Below, one piece after another: positions 12,241-23,640 of a DNA stretch of 64,000 nucleotides. Every line of letters begins with the position of its first letter. Within the stretch, counting starts at the first letter, position 1. The stretch is from Chloranthus sessilifolius (Eukaryota; Streptophyta; Magnoliopsida; Chloranthales; Chloranthaceae). The stretch is taken from assembly GCA_021018995.1 (NCBI GenBank), contig CM037590.1, positions 85,158,097 to 85,222,096 of the forward strand, in the 5' to 3' direction. The notes beneath the pieces were generated by a model, which was not told the DNA's origin, searched no databases, and worked only from the letters and a program-made list of their open reading frames with translations. Both the position numbers and the translations under genes were made by a program.

Positions 12241-13364
12241 ACAATCCTACCAAAGTACCACCGCTACAATATTTCCAAGGTCTCACCGCACAAATCAGGT
12301 AAGTATCACCCCCAGGTAAGTACTGCCCCATTTTCAATTACTCAATATTTCTTCTAAATTATAATTATCTATGATTAAGTCAAAATATTTTCAAAACTCG
12401 TCTCTCTCAACTTGAGAATTACTGTAGTCCTTCCATAAGAGACAGTCATTATTATTCGTCGAGAAGGTTAGATGGAGTATCCGGCATGCCAAGTGTCATC
12501 TTAACAACCACATGAACGGTCAGGTCCACAAATCCCGTACCGGTGGATCTGCTCAGCGACATCTCGGAAGCCACGTTTTCTACCGTTTTACCACCAAATT
12601 GATCTTAAGTTAAAATTCTCAAAATTTCAAAACCCCACACTCATTCTAAAATCTTTCATTTAAAAAATATTTCTTCTCTTACTTGCAAAAAAAAAAAAAG
12701 AATAAGAATAAAATGAACAAAATATATAGACCCGACTCACCTTTCTTTAAATACCACAGCCAACTACACTTAGCCTTGACCTTTAGATCCCCAAAGCCCT
12801 CTAAACTCGCAATCAAGTGCATACACCACTGTGTAGGATCACTTGTTCGGATGCAAAAAAATAAAATTACTCCAGATGAATCGAGCGCATATGCCACTGT
12901 GCATAATTCGACTGAGCACACTTCACAAAATTTGCCTCAATTACCAGCCCAAATCAACCATTCCTCTGGGAAGCCAAACAAATGACTATACTCAATCTAA
13001 GAACTTACAAATGCCTATTGGAAACGGAACGCTTGATGCACATTGGTGTGAGCAATGTCGTGCCTGGTCTGACATGACTTGCAAAAGCTTTCAAAAAATC
13101 CTTCTTTCATCTCTTTATTATCGATCCCTGGACCTTGTTTTAGACATTTGATTGATGCCCCAGTACCTTGATTGCGTAAAATCCCTCTGTTAGCTCGCAC
13201 CATGCGACGGGATGTGCCATGCACCCACAGACCCGGAATATGCCTTTCGACAGCTACCATTTGCCCTTCAAATGCTCCATTTTAGCTTGAGCTGATAGAT
13301 AAGAAAGCCAAGCCGTCCATGTCAGCATCACCAATTCACATTTGTAAATTCCTAAGAAACGGGA

Positions 13365-13460
13365 AGGCACCTCGAAAGAGGGGTGTCTACTTCTTCGACG
13401 CGTTCTTACTTTGCAAGAGCACACCGAAGAGGGGCATCTATAGACACCCCCATTTCACCC
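13365..13460. repeat. Conserved fold-back block in Tat LTR
   Basis: An outer inverted pair (GGGTGTCTA ... TAGACACCCC) encloses an inner one built on TTCGACGCG and CACCGAAGA. The other two Tat LTRs keep it at 33105-33190 and 51110-51215, and it is among the best conserved stretches between the three copies. Confidence 0.65.
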
Positions 13461-13529
13461 TCTCGGAGTACACAAATTAGTTTTGTCAGCCCTTGACCTT
13501 TTTAACCCTCGGCATGGGACCATGCAACT

Positions 13530-13660
13530 ATACATGGCTTAACACAAGCTAAAACAATAGCTCTGTGGCTCAAATCCCAATGCAGGGATGCTATATACTA
13601 AGCAATAGTATATAGTTGGGACGCAGACTAAAACAATAGTCCTGCATTCCATTCTTGAGA
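13530..13660. repeat. Short array of ATTRTTTC-loop hairpins
   Basis: Read on the - strand, there are about four hairpin units, including AGACT-loop-AGTCT and CTATATACT-loop-AGTATATAG, with a loop close to ATTGTTT. Ten to twelve units occur in the other two Tat LTRs, so unit number varies between copies. Confidence 0.65.
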
Positions 13661-13679
13661 TCATACCCGGACATCCTTG

Positions 13680-14100
13680 AATTAAGCGCCTGAAGACCCG
13701 AGCGTAATTCGATCACGTGCAGAACCATAAGCGTGCGATCAGTCTCCTGTCAGACCAAACTTCCTTTCACAGACCGTTTTGAGACTCGATTACGCGCCTG
13801 GAAACAGATGCACGATCGAATTGAGCACTAAATCACCAGCGCGCAATTGGCCTATGCCCGACCTAGTCTCCTACCCTTGACTCCTACGTTTCCTCGATTA
13901 AGCACTTCAGTTAACATGCTTAATTAGATTACGCACGTCCCAACATGCACATAATTAGTCTTGATTTCGTTAGGACTAGGAAACCCACTGAGTAATTCAG
14001 TTGGTCACTCACTGGGTTGGTGACCGACTCAAAGCGATTAAGCACCAGAAAATTAGCGCGTAATTTAATTAAACGCCTGAAAATAGGTGCATAATTGAAT
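13680..14100. repeat. GCGC/TAAT motif array directly upstream of Tat LTR promoter
   Basis: Half-sites such as AAGCGCC, GCGTAATTC, TTACGCGCC and GCGCGCAATTG repeat in both orientations up to the LTR TATA box at 14107. The homologous arrays are at 20565-20960 and 50225-50660. Confidence 0.6.
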
Positions 14101-14106
14101 AAAAAT

Positions 14107-14115
14107 CTATAAAAG
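14107..14115 (+). promoter_or_regulatory. TATA box of Tat LTR
   Basis: CTATAAAAG on + is followed by a GA-rich leader. The middle LTR has CTATAAAA at 20558-20551 on -. Its direction agrees with the LTR sense deduced from integrase in the left element and so helps orient the other copies. Confidence 0.65.
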
Positions 14116-14285
14116 ATCTTTTCTCGAAGAGAGAGAGGAGGCTGGTAATTTTGAGAGAGAGAACGGAATTTTTTGGGACTTCAAACCCAGAGAACTCCGA
14201 GGACAAGCCCATAGAGCAAATTAGTCATGATTTCGAGATTCAAACCCCTGAATCTTCGATGATTCCTCTCCGCAGCCCTGACCCT

Positions 14286-14293
14286 AGGTAAGA
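14286..14293 (+). other. Splice-donor-like site in Tat LTR leader
   Basis: AGGTAAGA lies about 175 bases after the LTR TATA box, next to the conserved context CCCTAGGTAA. The same context occurs in reverse near 20392 and 50045. Splicing is known in Ogre/Tat elements; whether this site is used cannot be told from the sequence. Confidence 0.4.
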
Positions 14294-14754
14294 ATTTAAT
14301 TTTATTTTAGATTGAGGATTTCCCCTTAGTTTAATTATTCAATTCTATTTCTAATTTTTAGACTGTAGCATCCTCTTTGGACCGAACTTCTCTATATCTG
14401 GTTCTAGTTCTTTGTTTCTAGAACCGGTTCTTAATCTAGCAGTCCGATATACCGACCTTATGCTCTGATTCTACTCTAAAATCTTAATCTATAATCCTAT
14501 CATTAATTTCTGGTTCTGACTCTCAGAGTTTAGAACAGTCCTTAATCATACGGCATGATTTTTCTGAATTTGGACCCAAATTCAATCCTAAATTTTAATC
14601 TATAATTTAATTCTATTTTTTCATTCCGTCAAAAAATATAAATTTCAGTTCATAAGTTAGGTTTCTCAATCTAATTTCTTATTATGATATCGAACTAAAT
14701 TCTAAAAATCCCCCTTTTATTATTCAATTATCGATCTATCTTTCATCTCAGCCA

Positions 14755-14830
14755 TCCAATTTGCCCATGGGAGCTTACAGAGGGTACTCGGGAATTAGGC
14801 CAATCCTCCTTAACATAGAGGCCCCAACCC
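14755..14830. repeat. Conserved ~70-base island in Tat U5
   Basis: The words TTTGCCCA, GGGAGCTTAC, AGGGTACTCGGGAAT and CCAATCCTCCTTA are kept here and, in reverse, at 19850-19925 and 49495-49570. The surrounding U5 is AT-rich and poorly conserved. Function unknown. Confidence 0.6.
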
Positions 14831-15159
14831 CCTTTTTTTTAGATTGTTTAGGATTAACTAGTTAATTATAGTTTAGATTTTTTTTATTATTTCAATATAA
14901 TTGACTAATTGCCTCAAACAGGCCTTCATATCATTATTTACTTTGATTTGATTCAGTCTTCTAGTTCAGTCAATTTATTATCTCAACCAAAATTTAGGAA
15001 AGTTAATTCATTCATTATTAGTTAGATTTTTGCCATAATTGATCCGTAGATTACGATTCTAAAAAAAAGGAAAGTTAATTTTATTGCCTCGGTCACTTAT
15101 TTCTATTTTAGTAAATGGATTTATTGCTTCAATCAGAGTCGCAGTAAAAAAAATTAGTC

Positions 15160-15480
15160 TTTGTTTTCTCCAAATTAGAATGCTAGTAAGATCTCCTTAA
15201 GTGCTTTAGTTGTAATTGCCATGCGATTGATACATCTACTTGTCTAGAATTGCAATAAAATTAGTATACCTGCTTTATCTAGAATTGCGATATAATTGGA
15301 CTCTTTTGTTTAATCGGAATATTATTGGAACTGACACACATACACTCCTAGTACCTGTAAGAGACTGAAACTGATTGGACTCTTAGCACTACCAGGACTT
15401 TGATATTAATTGGACTCCTAATGATATCGAGAAACAGAAAATTATTGGGCTTCTGATAGCATCAGGACACTAAAATAACC
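15160..15480. repeat. AT-rich degenerate tandem repeat in Tat U5 (left copy)
   Basis: Loose repeats of about 40-60 bases built on CTAGAATTGCAAT and TTGGACTC. The longer versions in the other LTRs are at 19125-19830 and 48760-49490. Confidence 0.5.
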
Positions 15481-15867
15481 TATCATAATAAGCTCACCTA
15501 ATCATAATTCACAACAAAAAAAAGAATCTAAATCGACCATAATAGCAACAAGGGAAACTACAAAGAAAGCTAAAACTATCTAATTAAAAGAGGACACTGC
15601 TGCTAACGTTCGTAGGTGGACGATTCAATATAAAAGTAATCCACACTCGCTTAAACGCATGATCATTGATGTGTTACAGCGTCAATAAATATCTGCAGCT
15701 GACGATCGCAAATCAACTAGGAATCATCCTAGGAAATTCTTCCTATTACTATTTATCCCCACCATATCACATACACCGCATCGCTAGAGTCTAACAAGAC
15801 AGATTTGGAAGCCACTTATTCAATGGGAACCCAGAGGAACCAACAAAAAGCGTGCACCAACAGTGAG

Positions 15868-18297
15868 AATCCCTGGTAAGTCCGCATATCTCCCACCTAG
15901 GACCATTCCTGGGAAATCCTACTAAGCAGAGATTGCGACTCCTTGGAACGTGCACGCTGTAAGTCATAGTTAAAGTCAGAGATCATGATCAATTGAGGAA
16001 CAAAGGATAGGGGAACCAATGAGAAAAGCGAAGCAGCAAGATACTCACCACCTCCACTCTCAGAGCTCTGTGATGTTACGGTAATACGCCGCATGCGCCA
16101 TAGTCGAGTAGAAGTTCTACATTCAGAGGGATAGGATGTCAGTTTCCGAGGTAATTACAAGACTAGTAATAAATGCATGCATTGATCAAAGGAGCCGAGA
16201 GAAGGGAAGAATGATCGTAAGAGGGCTTACCCCTGGAACCACCTCAGGAGGAGGAACCTGGGCTGCTTCAGCTAAGATACATGCCTGCTTATCCACATCG
16301 GCACACAGGACTGAGAGAAATCTATCGTCCAGGCATCGAAAGGTCCCATAGACCACAGGCGGATCACCACCAAGGGCACTAACATGAGAGGTACCCGACG
16401 GACCAGCTCCCGAAGAACCCTCACCCAAGGGACCCGGGCCGAAAGGGCCAACACCTGAAGGACCTGCCCCTAAAGTATCAGCGGTACCTGCCGCCACTCC
16501 ATCATCTAAGTCATCCCCTTGAGCAAACTATGAATAAAATGTAAATTCACTCAGAAGGAACAAAGGCTGAATTAAAACAAAAGGGGGACTAATATAAAAA
16601 AAGAAGAAAGGATAATTACCTAACCACGCGGGCCACCGAATGCAAGGAAGTTGGCACTAGGGATGAAGCGCAGCAGGATGAATCGATACGACAACCACTC
16701 GTACCATATATGATAATCCCCAAACACAAGAAGGGCATTGGTAGGGAACCCATTATGAAGGAAGGCTGTAGTGAGATCCTCAATGCTACCAACAGGATCC
16801 AAAACGTCTGCGAGAGGGTCCATGGGTATGGCATGATAGCCCTGGTACTGGTACACCACTCGCTCCCCTAGGTAGTAAGCCCTAGCCCACGGCCCATAAA
16901 ACAAAATAACGCGGCGGTTGTTGAATAGGCGAGATGGGCCTACGGCTGCCCGATCCGAGAAAGTGGACCTGAGGTATGGGTTGTGGAGGATCTGTCCAAG
17001 TCAAGAGGTGGCCAATCAATCAAACATGCAGCATATTAATCAAATGGAATTTTCGAGCTGAAATAAATAGAGTTGAAAAAGGGCTTTACCTGCTCAGGGA
17101 CCATCAGGTCGAGTTGGGACCTCAAGCCCATCTCTAGGTGCTTCATACCCACGTCACGACACAGGGCTTGGTTTCAGTTGCTGAGAATAGGGTAGGTGTG
17201 TACATCCAAGTAGAGAAGCGGGCGCCCAGGATGAAAGTGATGGTACCCCCATACCTAAGAAGTGCAGCGCACAAAAGAGCAAGTCAGTAGCATAAAAGAT
17301 CATTCAAGTAAAACTGACAAAAGCAAGAGAGTTAGGGATTACCTCTAATGTCGCCCAAAATCCGACAACATATTTGGAGTCCCCTGTGGAAACTCGGGCC
17401 ACGCCGTACATCAACCACGCTAACCCGGCCCTGCCCCAATCATACCTATGGATGCCGAGAAAGTTATCCATAATACTCAGCAACACCAGCTTGACTCAAC
17501 TGCTGCTCACATTGGTAAAGAGGGCCTTAACCTGCAGGAGAAAGAGAGTGATGTGAGCCAGGATGATCGCCTACTCGGGTTTGATGTAAAGCACCCTATC
17601 TGACTGGCCCAGATCCTCCAACTCATCAGCCACGAACAGGCTAGATAGCTAGCCCATCTTGACCTCAGTGCCATGCATCTGCCAATGAGGGGGATACGTC
17701 CTTATCAATTGGATGATGTCCTCTTTGCTCGACACCGTGAGACTGGCTATCGGTATGCCCCCCACCCTGATGCTAGTAATCATCACCCAATCTATGAGTG
17801 TCAGCGCCATCTCAGCATAAGGCATGTGGAAAGTCATAGTCTCAGGATAGAATCGCTCTATCAGTGCCTTCAGGTATGCGGCATCGGCCCTTATAGGGGG
17901 GCAAGATAGGAACTCTCCAAAGCCCACCTACCCCAGCAGAAACTCACCATAGGAGGAACATAGCGGTAGAAGTCATGAAAATCCAACCAACCCCCGCAAA
18001 ATACAATAGGGGCCAGGTCCTGCGTCCAAAAAAGGAAAAATGCATCAGATCTTAGAAATAAAGAAAAGCTGCACAAAGAAAGGAAGAATTGAACCTATCT
18101 TTTACCTTGCTCACTATGCCAAAATTTGAGATGTGAATGTACTGCTGGTGGAGGAGGCCAACTAGGGTGGCCTCGCCCTGCATCTCGAGCTAGGGACCTG
18201 CCTTACGATCCATCACAAAAAACTGCTCCCCCCGCGGACCATAGACTACCTCGGGCCCCTCCTTAGGCACATATTCTTCGTCGCCGGACATTCTGGG
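15868..18297 (-). pseudogene. Second, divergent PMD gene, multi-exon (fossil)
   Basis: The - strand starts near ATG 18297 (MSGDEEYVPKEGPEVVYG) with a donor-like AGCAAG/GTAAAAG near 18105. The PMD core follows: IERFYPETMTFHMPYAEMALTLIDWVMIT (near 17870-17780), then GIHRYDWGRAGLAWLMYGV (near 17450-17400) and the continuation VWGYHHFHPGRP (near 17250). A later block (16904-16620) begins MFYGPWARAYYLGERVVYQYQG, and a proline/glycine-rich tail lies near 16490-16360. It is only distantly similar to the left and right PMD genes. It lies on the sense strand of the adjoining Tat LTR, about 450 bases beyond its end, and is cut on the other side by the left Tat element. It may be a 5' extra ORF of the element owning that LTR, or the antisense gene of an older element. 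It is broken in several places. Confidence 0.65.
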
Positions 18298-18744
18298 GCA
18301 ACAGGAAACAATCATATCAGAGCTGATCACTGATGAAGAACTATTTTTTTATGCTACATGCCAAGGGAAGGTAAATATGCTCACCCTCTTTCTGTTCATT
18401 GCCAGAAAATGAAGATACACACATAAAAAAAAAATCTCTTTTAGATTGAAAATACAAAAAAATCCCTTCCCTTTTATTTCCAAAAGTAAATGAAAAATAA
18501 AACAAACTTCCCTTTTTCAATGTTTAAAAATAAAGCAAGTTAAAATGAAAAAATATCATCATTTCTTTATACTTTCAAAAAAAATCAAAAACCAAAGAAA
18601 AAGTCATTCTTTTATGATTAGAAGAGCAAAACCAAAAATCCTTGCTTTATGTTCCTAAAAACAAAAAACAAACAAAAAGGGAGAAGTCTCAGCTTTTTAG
18701 GTCCTTTTATGTTTAGAAAAACAAAAAAAGAATCGCTTCCATAT
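18298..18744. other. A/T-rich spacer between PMD gene and Tat LTR end
   Basis: No gene is seen. On + it is dominated by runs such as AAAAACAAAAAAC and AAAATGAAAAAAT. If the LTR at 18745 is a 5' LTR, the primer-binding site should lie within a few bases left of it on the - strand. I see TGGAAGCGATTC there but cannot assign it to a tRNA with confidence. Confidence 0.5.
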
Positions 18745-19124
18745 TATTGGTGTGCGCTTTTTCTGGGTTCCTTTCGATCCCCGTTGAATCAATGATCCAA
18801 TTCTGTCCAAGTGGACTCTAGCGATGCAGCATTTGGAATGGTGGAGGTAAAGATTAAAAAAAAGGTTTTTTTTAGGAAGATTCCTAGTTTGTTGAGATCA
18901 CCAGCTGCAGATATTTAACGATGCTGCAACACGTCAATGATCACGCTTTAGAGCGGGTGTGGGTTACTTCTTTACTAAATCATCCGCCTGCGAACGTCAG
19001 CAGCTGTGACTCTTCCAATAATTTAGATAGTTTAATTTTCCTTTTCTTGCCCGTTATTATAGTAGTTCTAATCATTTTAGGTTTCCCAATTCTATTGTGA
19101 GTTTAGTTGTGTGGGAATTTATTA

Positions 19125-19830
19125 TAGTGAGTTAATTTAGTATTCTAATTCTATCAGGATTCTAATTAATCTTGGTTTCCTAATCTTATTAGAATTCCAA
19201 TTAATTTAGTGTCGTAGTACTACTAAAAGTCCAATTAATATCAATCTCCTAATTGTACTAGGAATGCAAATATATTACTTCTAATGGAACTTTAATTAAA
19301 TCCAGCATGCTAATTATACTAAAACTCTAATCAAAATAAATATGCTAATCTAACTGGAGTTGTAATTGGAGCAAAGATAATAGTCCTACTAGAATTCTAA
19401 TAGGGATAAAGGACTGATTTTACTAAGACTCTAATTAAAATAAAGAAACTAATTTCGCTAGAATTATGATCAGAGCGAGAGATTAATTATCCTAAGATTC
19501 TAATTAAAGCAATGAATTATCTATGCAAGAATCCAATTAAAATAAAGGACTGATTTTTTTCTAGAATTATAATCAAAGCGATGAATTAATTATACTAAAA
19601 TTTTAATAATAAAAAGGATTATGCTGAAATCTAATATAGCGAGGAGTTAACTATGTTAGAACTATCTAATTAAAATAAAGGAACTAGTTTTATTGGAGTT
19701 CTAATCAAGGCAGTTATTCTAAGGATCTAATCAAAAGAAAGCATGTAAATTAATTATACTAGAATTCTAAGATAAAGTAATGGAACTAATTTTCTAATCC
19801 TAATTAAAGCAACAAAATAATTCTAAAAAA
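19125..19830. repeat. AT-rich degenerate tandem repeat in Tat U5 (middle copy)
   Basis: About fifteen loose units are built on CTAATTAAAATAAAGGA and CTAGAATTCTAATCAAAGC, mostly 35-60 bases each. A parallel array is at 48760-49490. Units have diverged strongly, so the array is old. Confidence 0.65.
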
Positions 19831-20550
19831 AAGAGGTTTTAGGCCTGCTCTACTAAGGAGGATTGGCCTCATTCTCGAGTACCCTCCGTAAGTCCCTTGG
19901 GCAAATTGAGTGGCTGAGGTTAAAGCAAATTGGGTTTTGGACTATAATATTATATTTTTGGCTTTTCGGAGTCGATTTTGGGATTATAATTATGGATTAA
20001 ATTAAGAAACTAGAATTATAGAAACTAAATTAATATTTGGGATTTAAAAAAATATTAAACTAAGAAATTAAAACTAAAATTTAAAATTCTAGGACTGAAT
20101 TCGGGTCTGAAATCAGAAAAATTAGACCGTATGATTAAGGACTGGTTTTAGAACCTAAGAACTAGAACCAGAGATTAATGATAGGGCTAGAAATGAAGAT
20201 TTTAGAACGGAATTAAAGCCTAGGGTCGGTAATTTAGATCGTTAGATTAAGGATTGGTTCTAGAAACGGAGAACTAGAACCAAATATAAGAGATTACGGT
20301 CTAAAAAAGGGGTGCTACGGTCTAAAATTAAAAATTTGATATTAATAATTAAAACTAAGAGAAATCCTAAGTCTAAAACTAAGATTGTTACCTAGGACCA
20401 GGGCTGCGAAGAGAAATCTCGAAGATTCGAAGCATGAATCCCGAAATCATGGCTATGTTCCTCTGTGTTCGTTCTCGGAGTTCTCTGGTTTCAAAATCCC
20501 AAAAAAAATTCGTTGTCTTAAAATTGCCAGCCTCAAATTAGAAAAAAATA

Positions 20551-20960
20551 TTTTATAGGTTTTTCTCCAATTAAGCACCCTGTTTCAGGCGTTTAACTGG
20601 ATTGCGCGTCGGTCTCCCGGTGCTTAATCGCTTTGAGTTGATCACCGACCCAGTGATCGACCGACTGACTTGCTCAATGAGTTTCCTAATTCTAATCACG
20701 TTACAACTAATTGCGCGCCAATTATGGGGTGCGCAATCCGATTAAGTGCCTCTTTTGAAGCGTTTAATCAAGGAAGCTTGGAGGCCTAATTGCGCTACGA
20801 TGGTGGGGGAGCTCAATTGACAAAGGCGCCTCGTGTGAGGCGTGTGATCGAGTTTCGAGGTGGTCTGGGAAAGAAAGTCTGGTCTGGAAGGGGGACTAAT
20901 TACATGTGTTTGGTTTTGCGTCGAATTGCGAGCGTGGTTTTAGGCGCATAATTCGGGGCT
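20551..20960 (-). promoter_or_regulatory. Middle Tat LTR promoter: TATA box and GCGC/TAAT array
   Basis: CTATAAAA on - (20558-20551) has the GCGC/TAAT half-site array upstream of it (20565-20960), including GCGCAATCC, GCGCGCCAATT and GCGCATAATTC. The order is the same as in the left LTR. Confidence 0.6.
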
Positions 20961-21079
20961 ATCTGAGTCTAGGTCGGGTCTGAAAAGCCAGACTATTGTT
21001 TCAACCTGCATTTCAATTATATACTATTATTTTAGTATATAGTCTCCCTTCGTCGGGGTCTGAGCCACAAAGCTAATGT

Positions 21080-21084
21080 TTCAG
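21080..21084. repeat. Target site duplication TTCAG of Tekay element (left)
   Basis: TTCAG occurs immediately before the element and again at 32663-32667 immediately after it. It falls inside a hairpin unit of the Tat LTR (GTTTCAG is the loop end of the repeat). Confidence 0.9.
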
Positions 21085-23307
21085 TGTGACAGCCCGAATT
21101 TCAGAACCCCAAAATCCGTGCCATCAGCACGACCTTCAAGGCCGTGCCCAGGGTTCCTTACAAAACATTGATATATACAAGCCAAAACTGTAATTGAGGC
21201 ACACGTAGCTACTCTAAATAAAATCTCAAAAATAATCAAGGTATCGCAAGGCAGTCCTTGTCCCATGCCAATTCATGGACATAAGAACTTACCCAAACCA
21301 TTAGTGATAACAGTTCATCCTAGACGTTTTGTCAAAGAAACGGTATTTAAAAACATTCGAAATAAAGAGGCTTGACATACCAAGCCATACCTAATACTCG
21401 CAACTCACTCTCAAAGTATGCAGTGGGTTTCCTAGAAGAATTCCTCAGGAGGAGGTTCTGACTCTTCTGTGGGCACGCAATCCGAAACCCTTGGATCAGC
21501 TTCTCCAGAAGTCTTTGCTGCCGCTAGTCCTGGACCTGCGACGTATAGTCTAAGGGGGGTGAGCTACATCCTAGCTCCGTAGGGAAACAAAAAGAACATA
21601 TAGATTGACCTTCACACATATATGTCGTGATTTAACAAGCATAAAATTATCGAGTAATCACTTATAGACAATAATTGAAATAACTGGAAATAAACTAATG
21701 ATTTTGACTGTTACTTAGCATGGTTTTGTTTAATCTCCTTATTAGTTTAGTTGTGAATTTGACCTAATCACTTAAATCTTAACTTAAGTAGTCCCCGAGC
21801 AATATAGCATCGAGCCCCGATGGAATACCCACCATCGTCGTCTAACTAGACAGTTATTATATGTATCCCCTGGGAATACTGCCCAAGCCCCTTTCTCATA
21901 GGTGGCGGGGTCCTATTTTTAGATCTACATCCCTGGGATGTAATATGAAAGTACGGATTTGCCGCCGTACCGCTCACGGATATCCTGCCGAGTCAGTCGT
22001 GGGTATCCCGCCACGTCGGTGGGGTATTCTAATCAAACCTTAAATAATAAAAATATCAAATGTGCTCTACATATATTACATCAGGCCTTTTCACATTACT
22101 TACATCAGGCCTTATTCACCGTGATTGTGCTAATTATATTACATCAGGCCTTTTCACATTACTTACGTTTCTCTGTTAGTTTTCATCTGCATCCCTGGGA
22201 TGCCCCTTATTTCCATCGCATCCTTCTTTGTTTTAACTATATGATTTTTCGTCCCCTGGGGACCTCAAGACTTTCACGTTGTAAACTCACTCACACGCCC
22301 TTTTTCATGAGGATCATGCACTATTTGACTATTTAAATGGATTACACTACATATATGAATTTCACGGAATAATGCACATGTTTCAAGAATATTCCCTACC
22401 TCGACGAATTTCAAAGCACACCTTCTCGTAGAGGTTTATACTTCATGATCATGCGTCAAACCTACATTTCAAATTAGCATAGGCTTAGAAAGGACACTAG
22501 AACCATTGGGGTGTACAACCCCCATGTTTCTTGTACCTATAATTTCAAGAACTGAGTGGTCACTGGACCTCGCTCGAGCGGTCACTTGACCTCGCTCGAG
22601 CGGTCACCTGACCTCGCTCGAGCGGTTAAATCGAGGTCACTCGAGCGGTTAAATCGAGCCACTGAAGCATTACTGGGGACCTCACTCGAGCGAGCTTCCC
22701 CTTAGTTTTGGGGACCGCTCGAGCGAGCCCAGAGCTATATTTTTCCTATTCATTCTCGCTCGAGCGAGCCCTTTAGACCGCTCGAGCGAGGAGCGATGAT
22801 TTCTGCTCCTCGATTAGATCGAGAACACAATTTTACCCTTCATTTAAGCCTTAACATCATTAAAAACATTCAACCAACATTCTTCCTATTATTTAAAACA
22901 TGCCTAAGCATCTATCATGGCTTTAACATACCTCTGACGATGAGTCTCGCGCAAGTTTGATTTAAGATTCGAAATTCTACTAGGCTAACAGGCCTCCAAG
23001 GTTCCTCCTCTAGCCTTTTCTCCAACTCTTCTGCCGATTTAAGTCCCAACGAAACCCTAGTTCTTTACTAGGCTCTTCTCTTCTTTCTCTCTATATTCTC
23101 CTTCTCTCTATTTAGGTTAGAATAGAGTTACGCAAGGGCTCTTCTCTCCTCTCTCTTTCACTTTTATACATATAAGTTAGGGAAATACTAGTGTGTTTCC
23201 CATGTACACACATAGTGTCTATGGTTCGTTTTGGTCTCCTTGTGAAACACACATACCTATATATAATGCATGACGTGCACTCATCCCAAGAATCTGGGGT
23301 TGTGACA
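21085..23307 (-). mobile_element. Tekay 3' LTR
   Basis: 2.22 kb, pairing with 30484-32662. It contains eight CTCGAGCG words at about 22566-22795, many as the perfect palindrome CGCTCGAGCG. A short tandem duplication (TTACATCAGGCC units at about 22075-22170) is present once or in reduced form in the 5' LTR. A purine-rich AAGTTGGGGTGAT on - abuts its sense start at 23308-23320 and serves as the polypurine tract. Confidence 0.92.
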
Positions 23308-23640
23308 ATCACCCCAACTTACAAGATTTTTGTCCTCGAAAATCGATGATATTCTCTTAAGCTACCACCATCGCATTCCACGAATATCTAAAATAGTAAT
23401 TAAACGGTTTGTCGCATTTCGCAACAACATGCGTTGGCCATGTCAATTTATTTCCACATAGATGAAAGGGATCATCATTCACCACACTCATTCAATCGTT
23501 ATATTAATCATCCACAAAAATTTGTGACATTCATGTCACGATAGTTTGAAAAAAAAACATTGACCAGGAAGCCACCTCATTACAAAGTGTCTCAAAAAAA
23601 TATTACATATTATGTGTTCAAAATTAACGTTACTATCTAG

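Larger units (their letters stand above)
1567..15862 (+). mobile_element. Left Tat-lineage Ty3/gypsy element, 3' half
   Basis: The parts in order are: the end of integrase (+), a spacer, an antisense PMD gene (-), two smaller antisense gene-like modules, and a very long 3' LTR whose last bases, ACCAACA, end at 15862. The same order in mirror image is found at 48379-63639, which fixes the module boundaries. Extra ORFs between integrase and the 3' LTR, some antisense, are known in the Tat lineage (Tat/Retand/Ogre). GTGAG at 15863-15867 would be the target duplication, but the partner is off-window. The element is broken, with several breaks in the integrase and an Athila LTR inserted in it. Confidence 0.75.
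10900..15862 (+). mobile_element. 3' LTR of left Tat element (start unresolved)
   Basis: This is homologous in reverse complement to 18745-48378 (minus its two insertions) and to 48379 onward. The LTR is about 5 kb or longer, as in Ogre-like Tat elements. In sense order it holds a GTCCCATCG-rich zone (11310-12240), a conserved hairpin block (13365-13460), a hairpin array (13530-13660) and a GCGC/TAAT array. Next come a TATA box (14107-14115), a ~1.75-kb R/U5 with a splice-donor-like AGGTAAGA (14286), and the end ACCAACA at 15862. The first base cannot be fixed, because the only LTR copy without adjoining internal sequence is truncated before it. Confidence 0.7.

Noticed and set aside
11905-12357. 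150-codon frame on +
   Set aside because: It lies wholly in the Tat LTR GTCCCATCG zone, has no domain, and is not kept in the other LTR copies.
18720-18744. Primer-binding site for the middle Tat LTR (TGGAAGCGATTC)
   Set aside because: It is close to the right position but matches no plant tRNA 3' end I can name, so it was not called.
13365-21084. The inverted pair 13365-15862 / 18745-21084 around a PMD gene as a DNA transposon with long terminal inverted repeats
   Set aside because: Both arms are Tat LTR copies, each with its own TATA box and U5. They continue into different neighbours, and their inverted arrangement follows from two separate element insertions.
21959-22336. 125-codon frame on + in the Tekay LTR
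   Set aside because: It covers the LTR's short tandem doubling and is antisense to the element; the other LTR does not keep the same frame length.
22566-22795. CTCGAGCG cluster as a CpG-island host promoter
   Set aside because: It is duplicated in both LTRs and the element interior, so it belongs to the Tekay element.
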